The translations under genes were made by a program, and so were the position numbers. From JASHVB01 sp049522565 (GTDB lineage: Bacteria > Pseudomonadota > Alphaproteobacteria > Acetobacterales > Acetobacteraceae), in NCBI GenBank assembly GCA_049522565.1, contig JBEKNT010000094.1, forward strand, positions 1 to 18,765: a DNA stretch of 18,765 nucleotides, written 5' to 3'. Shown here piece by piece: positions 14,701 to 18,765 of the stretch. Every line of letters begins with the position of its first letter. Within the stretch, counting starts at the first letter, position 1. Below the pieces are notes generated by a model. That model was not told the origin of the DNA. It saw nothing but the letters and a program-made list of their open reading frames with translations, and made no database searches.

Positions 14701-17700
14701 CCGCGAGCAATGCGTTGTTCTGCGAAATGTCCAGCGTGCCGTTGTTGACCGTTGCCGCGTAGCCCGTACCGCCCGGCAGCACGATCTCGTCGCCGATCGA
14801 CCAGTTCAGCAGCGTGCCGGTGACGCCACCGGGATTATCCAGGCGCAGCACGCCGCCGGTGCCGCTGAAGGCGATCGTGCCGATATTGCCGACGGTGCCG
14901 GAGAACGCGATCGTGCTGCCGGCGGCAATGCTCATCGTGCCGGTGTTGGTGAAGGTGCTGGTCAGGACGATCAGGTCGTCATCGTTGGCGACCTGGATCA
15001 GGCCCTCGTTGCTGAGAATCGTCAGGTCGCCGATTGTGAAATTGGAGCCGGCTCCCGCCGCGGCAACTATCGTGCCCTGGTTGTCGAGCGGACTCGGGTT
15101 GGGTGGAAAGACGTAGATTGGAAAACCCGGGTAGTCAGACGGTGGCGGCGTGAAGGTGCCGGCCGAGACGTTCCCCTCGGTGTCATCGATCAGCCCCTGG
15201 TTCACGAGGCCGCCGGTCAGGTTGATGGTCCCGGCGCCTGGTGTCGTTGCGTCTAGCGTGGTGGTCGCGGCCAGCGTCAGTTCCGGCGTGCCAAAGCCGA
15301 TTGGCGAGATGAAGACCGGTCCGTAATCCGTCGGATTACCGAACCACACGTCGCCGCCAACCGCCCCGAGATCGACCTGCACGTTGGCCAGCGTCTCGCT
15401 GTCGAAGCTGATCGTGTCGCCGCCGCCGGTCAGGTCGATCACGCCCGGGCCGTTGCCGGACAATGGCAGCAGCGTGAAGCTGTCGAGGATCGACAGGTAC
15501 TCACCGGTCCCTCCGACGTCGATCGGACCTTGCCAGGTCACTCCGTCGAGCGTGGCGTCGGACAGTGTCAGCGAGCCGCCCTGGTCAACGACCGCGCCGC
15601 CCTGGATGTCACCGGGCGTCGCGATACCGTTCACCAGGCCGCCAATTTGGAAATTGCCGAACGAGGCGCCGGCGGCCAGCGTCAGCGTTCCCCCGGTGTT
15701 CACCAGTGTGCCTAGAAGTTCCACGAGGCCGCCCGAGGTCTGGATACCGGCCAGTGCGGCGGGCGTAATGGTTCCTCCGACGACCAGCGTGCTGGCGGCA
15801 TCGAGCGAGATCGTGCCGGTATTGCTGAAGGCCCCCGCGGACGCGGTGGGACTCCCCGGTGGCGGCGAGTCCAGGAAAAGCGCCGCGCCGCCGGTCACCG
15901 TTACCTGTCCGGCATTGATGAACGACGTGGCGCCGACGGCGAGTTCGTTGCCGGTGCCGCTGACGCCGATCGACCCGTCGTTCGTCACGGTGCCGCCGGT
16001 GAGGAACAGCGCCTCGGCGGTGCCGGCGCCGAAGCCGATACTGGTGTTGGAGGCCAGTGTCAGCGTCGTCGCGCTGCCAGCCAGCGCGTTGGCCCCGGCG
16101 CCGACCGTGATGGCCAGATTGCTCAACGTCTCTGCATCGAGCAATACGAGGGTACTGGTGTTCAGCAGTGCCACCGGCGCGGGCCCGGCACTGGCTGTAG
16201 CCAAGTCGAGCCCGTTGCTGATCGCCAGTCGTCCGCCGTTCAACGTGAGCTCCGGCAGTTCCAACTGGACGCCGTCGAGCGCGCCGTAATTGAACGCCAC
16301 TGCACCGCCGGCGTCGGCCTGGATCGTGCCGCCGATGACCGTTGCGTAGGTGCCGTAACCGGAACTCAGACTCGGGCGGCCCAGGCTGAAGCTGCTGAAC
16401 GGATCGCTCGTGCCGATCGCGAGCGTGCTGCCGTTATTGTTCAAGGTCCCGGTGAGGATCAGCGTGCCGCCATTCCCGACGATGCCACCAAGCGGCGCAC
16501 TCAGCGATCCGCCGAGGATCAGCGTTGCCGTGGCGTCTGCCAGCGCGATGGTGCCGGTATTGGTGAACGCGGTGGCCTCGATATCGAGCGTCGCACCATT
16601 CGATGCGGTCAGCAGGCCCGCGTTGACCAGCGTGCCCGTGCCCAACTCGATCGATTCACCGGAACCCGAGACCGATACTGTGCCAAGGTTGACGAAGGTG
16701 CTGTTCGAATACCCGTCGCCATACGGATCGATAACACCCTCGTCCAGGTACTGTCCGTCGATCTCCAGACGGCCGCCCGCCGTGCCGCTGACGCTGATCT
16801 CGCTGTTCGAGTCCAGCGTCAGGATGCCACCGGTGGTCAGGAACGAAATGCTGGTGCCCGCCTCGATCGTGTAACCGGTCAGCGTCTGCGACTGCACCAG
16901 GTTGAGCGTGCTGGCGTTCAGGATCACCGCCGCGACGCCGCCCTCGCCGGGCGTGAGGCTCAGGCCGTTGACGATGGTCAGATTTGTATCGGTGAGGTCG
17001 AGCGGGCTTTGCAGCACGACCCCGTTCAGCGTACCGCCCAGGCCCAGCGTGCCGCCCGCATCCACCGCGATCGTTCCGCCATAGATCGTGCCGCCCCCGC
17101 TATACCATAGGGGCGGGATCAGCAACGTGGCGAACGCGTCGGCCGTGCCGATGTTCAACACATTGCCGGTGTTGTCGAGCGCGCCGGTGACCTCCAGCGT
17201 CCCCCCCGCGCCAGTGATCGCACCGAGGTCAGTACTGCTCAGTGAGCCTGTAATGACTACGATGCTCGCACGGTCCGCAACGACGATCGAGCCGGTGGAC
17301 AGCAACGTCTGGAACCCGCCAATCGCCAGGTCGGCACCATTCGAGACCTCGATCAGTCCTTCGTTTCGCAGGGTGGTGGCATCGAGGTCGATTTCGACAT
17401 CCGGGCCGGACGCCGTCATCGTGCCCTGGTTGTCGAGTTCGGCGAGCGTGTAAGCCACACCGGGGATGCCACTGCCGAAACTGGCCTGGGAGTAAGTTCC
17501 GCCAACGCTGATGCTGCCGGCGTTGACGATCGTGGGGCCGGAGAAGTAGGCCGACGTGGTGTCGATTGTCACCAACCCTTGGTTGGTGAACGAACCGGAG
17601 ACAAGAGGAGTCTCGCCGGAAAGACTGAGCGTTCCGTGTGGCCCCAGCGTGAACCCGGCGGCGCCGCCGGAAAGGGTCGACGTCTCGAGGTCGATGCTGA

Positions 17701-18765
17701 CGGAGTCGAGGGTGCCGGCGACGCCAAGCTGCCCGTAGTAGGCGGCAATGGAGGCTGGCCCGCCGCCAATCGCTTCCACCGTGGAACCGGCGGCCAAATT
17801 CACGGTCCCGCCGTACATCGACAGCGGCCCGTCCCACACCACATTCGCCAGCGTGAGAGTGCCGCCGCCCTCCAGCGACGCGCTGCCGGCATTGACGATC
17901 GTGCCGCCCTGGACGGTGCCGGCCAGGATGACGTCCTGGTAGGCACCGCCCGGTGTCAGGAACCCGTTGCTGTTCACCGTGAGCGTGTTGCCCACGTTGT
18001 TGAACGTGCCGGTCAGTTTGACGACGCCCCCGGCGCTGACGATCGATCCGAGGTTGGCCAGCGTCGCCACCGAGAACGAGCCGCCGATATCGAGTTCGTT
18101 GCCCGTCGCGCCCAACACGATCGTTCCGGTGCTGACGAAGCTCTGCGATCCGGCGCTATCGATATCCAACGCTCCGCCATCGGCAACCTCGATCGTGCCG
18201 GCGTTGACGACCGATCCGATGAACAGCCGGGTCGACGGTCCCGCCAGATTGAGCGTCGCATCCGCGCCCAGGTTCAGCGTGCCGTCGGACGCGATAATCT
18301 GCCCGGCGAGGATCTCGATACCCGACGATCCGCCGCTGCCGAGATTGATGGTGGCATTGTCGAGCGTCGTGCCGTCGAGAATGGTGAGCGAGCCGACGAC
18401 GTCGATGACGCCGGGCGACGTCCCGTCGGCCTGGGTGACGCTGAGGCCGTCCTTTACGCTCAGGCCGCCGGCAGCCAGGGTGCCCCGTACCGTCACGCCG
18501 TCCAGCGTGCTGGTACTCTGGACCGCGCCGCTGGCCCGGATCGCGCCGCCGTCTTCCACGATGGTGCCACCGCGCACCGTGGCTGGGCTGTTGTCGAACG
18601 GCGAGCCCAGCCCCAGGTAGCCCCAACCCGTGGTGCCGTTCAGCACCAGCGTGTTGCCGGTGTTGTCGAACAGCCCCTCGATGAGCAGGTTGCCGCCGGA
18701 TGACACGACGTTGCCGAGGGCACTCGCCGCCAGCGTGCCGTCGAGCTGCAACGCGCAGTAGGTAT
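11726..18765 (-). CDS. Giant beta-strand-repeat surface/secreted protein, 5' end outside window
   Basis: At least 2,346 residues read without a stop from the window edge to TAG 11726-11728, so the N-terminus and secretion signal are missing. Composition is that of a beta-helical or adhesin-like protein: Gly/Thr/Ser/Ala/Asn-rich, almost no Cys or Lys, with endless short strands such as NTGTI, GGTL and LTGTLNN. Five modules of about 220-275 residues fill the N-terminal half. Three modules of 230-243 residues fill the C-terminal part, before an end domain (FVSGDHFDFTAVQF to GTTVSYS). That end domain resembles the terminal domains of large alphaproteobacterial repeat proteins. It lacks an autotransporter beta-barrel or final aromatic residue, so type I-like secretion is more likely than type V, by inference. 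A role in adhesion or biofilm matrix is likely but unproven. Confidence 0.85.
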   Translation of the reverse strand, partial: TYCALQLDGTLAASALGNVVSSGGNLLIEGLFDNTGNTLVLNGTTGWGYLGLGSPFDNSPATVRGGTIVEDGGAIRASGAVQSTSTLDGVTVRGTLAAGGLSVKDGLSVTQADGTSPGVIDVVGSLTILDGTTLDNATINLGSGGSSGIEILAGQIIASDGTLNLGADATLNLAGPSTRLFIGSVVNAGTIEVADGGALDIDSAGSQSFVSTGTIVLGATGNELDIGGSFSVATLANLGSIVSAGGVVKLTGTFNNVGNTLTVNSNGFLTPGGAYQDVILAGTVQGGTIVNAGSASLEGGGTLTLANVVWDGPLSMYGGTVNLAAGSTVEAIGGGPASIAAYYGQLGVAGTLDSVSIDLETSTLSGGAAGFTLGPHGTLSLSGETPLVSGSFTNQGLVTIDTTSAYFSGPTIVNAGSISVGGTYSQASFGSGIPGVAYTLAELDNQGTMTASGPDVEIDLDATTLRNEGLIEVSNGADLAIGGFQTLLSTGSIVVADRASIVVITGSLSSTDLGAITGAGGTLEVTGALDNTGNVLNIGTADAFATLLIPPLWYSGGGTIYGGTIAVDAGGTLGLGGTLNGVVLQSPLDLTDTNLTIVNGLSLTPGEGGVAAVILNASTLNLVQSQTLTGYTIEAGTSISFLTTGGILTLDSNSEISVSGTAGGRLEIDGQYLDEGVIDPYGDGYSNSTFVNLGTVSVSGSGESIELGTGTLVNAGLLTASNGATLDIEATAFTNTGTIALADATATLILGGSLSAPLGGIVGNGGTLILTGTLNNNGSTLAIGTSDPFSSFSLGRPSLSSGYGTYATVIGGTIQADAGGAVAFNYGALDGVQLELPELTLNGGRLAISNGLDLATASAGPAPVALLNTSTLVLLDAETLSNLAITVGAGANALAGSATTLTLASNTSIGFGAGTAEALFLTGGTVTNDGSIGVSGTGNELAVGATSFINAGQVTVTGGAALFLDSPPPGSPTASAGAFSNTGTISLDAASTLVVGGTITPAALAGIQTSGGLVELLGTLVNTGGTLTLAAGASFGNFQIGGLVNGIATPGDIQGGAVVDQGGSLTLSDATLDGVTWQGPIDVGGTGEYLSILDSFTLLPLSGNGPGVIDLTGGGDTISFDSETLANVQVDLGAVGGDVWFGNPTDYGPVFISPIGFGTPELTLAATTTLDATTPGAGTINLTGGLVNQGLIDDTEGNVSAGTFTPPPSDYPGFPIYVFPPNPSPLDNQGTIVAAAGAGSNFTIGDLTILSNEGLIQVANDDDLIVLTSTFTNTGTMSIAAGSTIAFSGTVGNIGTIAFSGTGGVLRLDNPGGVTGTLLNWSIGDEIVLPGGTGYAATVNNGTLDISQNNALLAAFIVGTSASASDFPLSAAGGRIVIGPSVVSWTNVAGGDWGSATDWSSTPTEPGAASNVAITLAGTYGVSVNGSQAVNSVLLNDAGAALTVNGTLSIGDTAAFEAGSVTLNGTLAAADAAAIVANAVTLSTNLGFGTAVIDASLDNTGVVQVNHGTLTLNGGGSSNAFGLQAAANAVLEFGASTGTIESTFSLTGGRYQGLDTVISGSTLDASAASGVVFGTLQLSASGELLLGANNAQANAGFTQETTGPGGATGTPFLWGTGTFTVFGGANLSGGQELDTGLTRLYGVSVIGGTAGFSIEDGRTVENDGWLNWSSGSIQLGNEDYPIYPLTTGGTLDNVAGATFYITASGARIANGIGGVVDNAGIIAVYAGGSGVAFGDSIYNTGYVQVQSGTLALNDGGSSNASNLYVAPGAELEFGVANGLFGLPISTPTFTLTGGSFNAGTVLINGTTVDATAASGLTIGTLRLAASGALLLGAGNGQTNGAFLQGPTTDLNATGMPFLSGSGTFTVFGGASLTNGVESGSGTTRLYGVSSIGGAPAFELDGGRTVENDGWLNWSSGDITLGAGDAAAVTQSGTLTNVAGATFFVTASGYSINNVAGGVLNNAGVMAVYAGGGEVDIDAAVTNTGYIQALSGTLSLNGGGISDAGGLVVGSGAVLQFGTAASGTGGTFTFTGGVYDVATTQITGGTVDLSAASGAVFGSSLAISGGGALLLGGLYTGTETLGLADDGTGGTLSDSGNFTVSSFAELGDGVLTGGGVVVLDGYSSIVGALQLDGGGALQNDAALTWSSGSIALGSGDTGAASQAGYINNVAGATFEIECDGSLTSPGSGAVFNEGTIEKLGGSGTTSVQALIDNTGTVAVNSGTLAFAQAAIGDGTFDIGASAKLDFASVVDSNATIAFIGGGGTLAIDSGSFGATVEGFVSGDHFDFTAVQFALTPTLSFTQGSGSGTLAVTDGVHSVAFTMTGTYAQSDFKLSDDGNHGTTVSYS
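12132..14270 (-). repeat. Three tandem protein-level repeats of 230-243 residues
   Basis: Within the giant protein, three units run in gene order 14270-13551 (240 residues), 13550-12822 (243) and 12821-12132 (230), each opening at NTGxxQxxxGTLxLN. The first two are close: both carry GTFTVFGGA, TRLYGVS.IGG, GRTVENDGWLNWSSG and NVAGATF in order. The third has diverged (ALQNDAALTWSSGSIALG, NVAGATFEIE) and lacks the TRLYGVS segment. In-frame duplication of a 720-base unit is the likely origin. Confidence 0.8.
14515..14810 (-). repeat. Internal copy of the C-terminal end domain plus linker in the giant protein
   Basis: WSIGDEIVLPGGTGYAATV to DFPLSAAGGRIVIG (about 14806-14626) follows the same order as the true C-terminal domain (VSGDHFDFTAVQF, GTLAV, GTYAQSDFKLSDDGNHGTTV). 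It is followed by SWTNVAGGDWGSATDWSS, a linker found between blocks of such proteins. This marks the junction between the two repeat types and suggests the gene grew by fusing two once-separate repeat proteins. Confidence 0.5.
15690..18670 (-). repeat. Five degenerate modules of about 220-275 residues
   Basis: The anchor xGTLxNTGxTLxxG recurs near 18660, 17995, 17170, 16435 and 15695, a period of roughly 670-830 bases. Each module then has a GGTIxxDxGGxL segment, a LDGVxLxxP segment, a NGLxL or similar stretch, a hydrophobic TLxLxxxxTL segment, and an FxNxGxIxV strand pair. Identity between modules is low at residue level but the order is constant, indicating ancient duplications. Confidence 0.65.

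Noticed and set aside
13232..15256. 674-codon ORF antisense to the giant repeat protein (similarly 17579-18703, 374 codons)
   Set aside because: It is an antisense shadow of repetitive GC-rich coding sequence. Its translation is Arg/Ala/Gly/Val low complexity with no domain, while the minus frame is long, uninterrupted and has coherent protein repeats.

Overview
The window is high-GC DNA (roughly two thirds G+C by eye) with GC-biased third codon positions. Gene content and protein style fit an alphaproteobacterium, most likely Acetobacteraceae or a close relative in Rhodospirillales. That placement is inferred, because there is no rRNA or tRNA gene to anchor it.

Layout. 1-705 (-) is the N-terminal third of a PrkA-type kinase, cut by the window edge. 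718-1420 has no convincing gene. 1421-2859 holds a zinc-finger anti-sigma factor (-) divergent from an ECF-type sigma factor (+), followed by a small basic protein. A 32-bp-arm extragenic palindrome (2896-2981) precedes a crotonase-family gene (3273-4058, +). 4094-6131 (-) is a tightly overlapping trio: a class I glutamine amidotransferase hydrolase, an RluB-like pseudouridine synthase and RsmD. A second long palindrome (6218-6297) separates it from the divergent tadA (6342-6782, +). purD (7113-8387, -) is followed by a truncated, frameshifted ridA remnant. 8718-9245 (-) is a PEP-CTERM exported protein. 9824-10909 (+) is the most interesting gene. 11272-11664 (-) is a small membrane-anchored protein, and 11726 to the window edge (-) is one giant repetitive surface or secreted protein of more than 2,340 residues whose N-terminus is missing.

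Main discovery candidate. The ORF ending at TGA 10547-10549 and the next ORF are in the same frame. Read through that TGA, they make one AhpD-like (carboxymuconolactone decarboxylase-fold) protein. The TGA sits exactly where the second cysteine of the CxxC redox motif belongs, giving C-E-Y-U. The AhpD proton-relay Glu (12 residues before the Cys) and His (4 residues after the TGA) are both in register. A stem-loop with a GU-containing apical loop lies about 24 nt after the TGA, where a bacterial SECIS is expected. This is best read as a two-domain AhpD-like selenoprotein; a nonsense-mutated pseudogene is the main alternative.

Housekeeping genes dominate the centre (rRNA modification, tRNA wobble editing, purine synthesis). 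The flanks carry envelope and stress-type functions (PrkA, ECF sigma/anti-sigma, PEP-CTERM protein, giant beta-repeat protein, peroxidase-like selenoprotein). Two families of extragenic palindromes and a decayed ridA show ordinary intergenic turnover. I found no insertion sequence, CRISPR array or tRNA.
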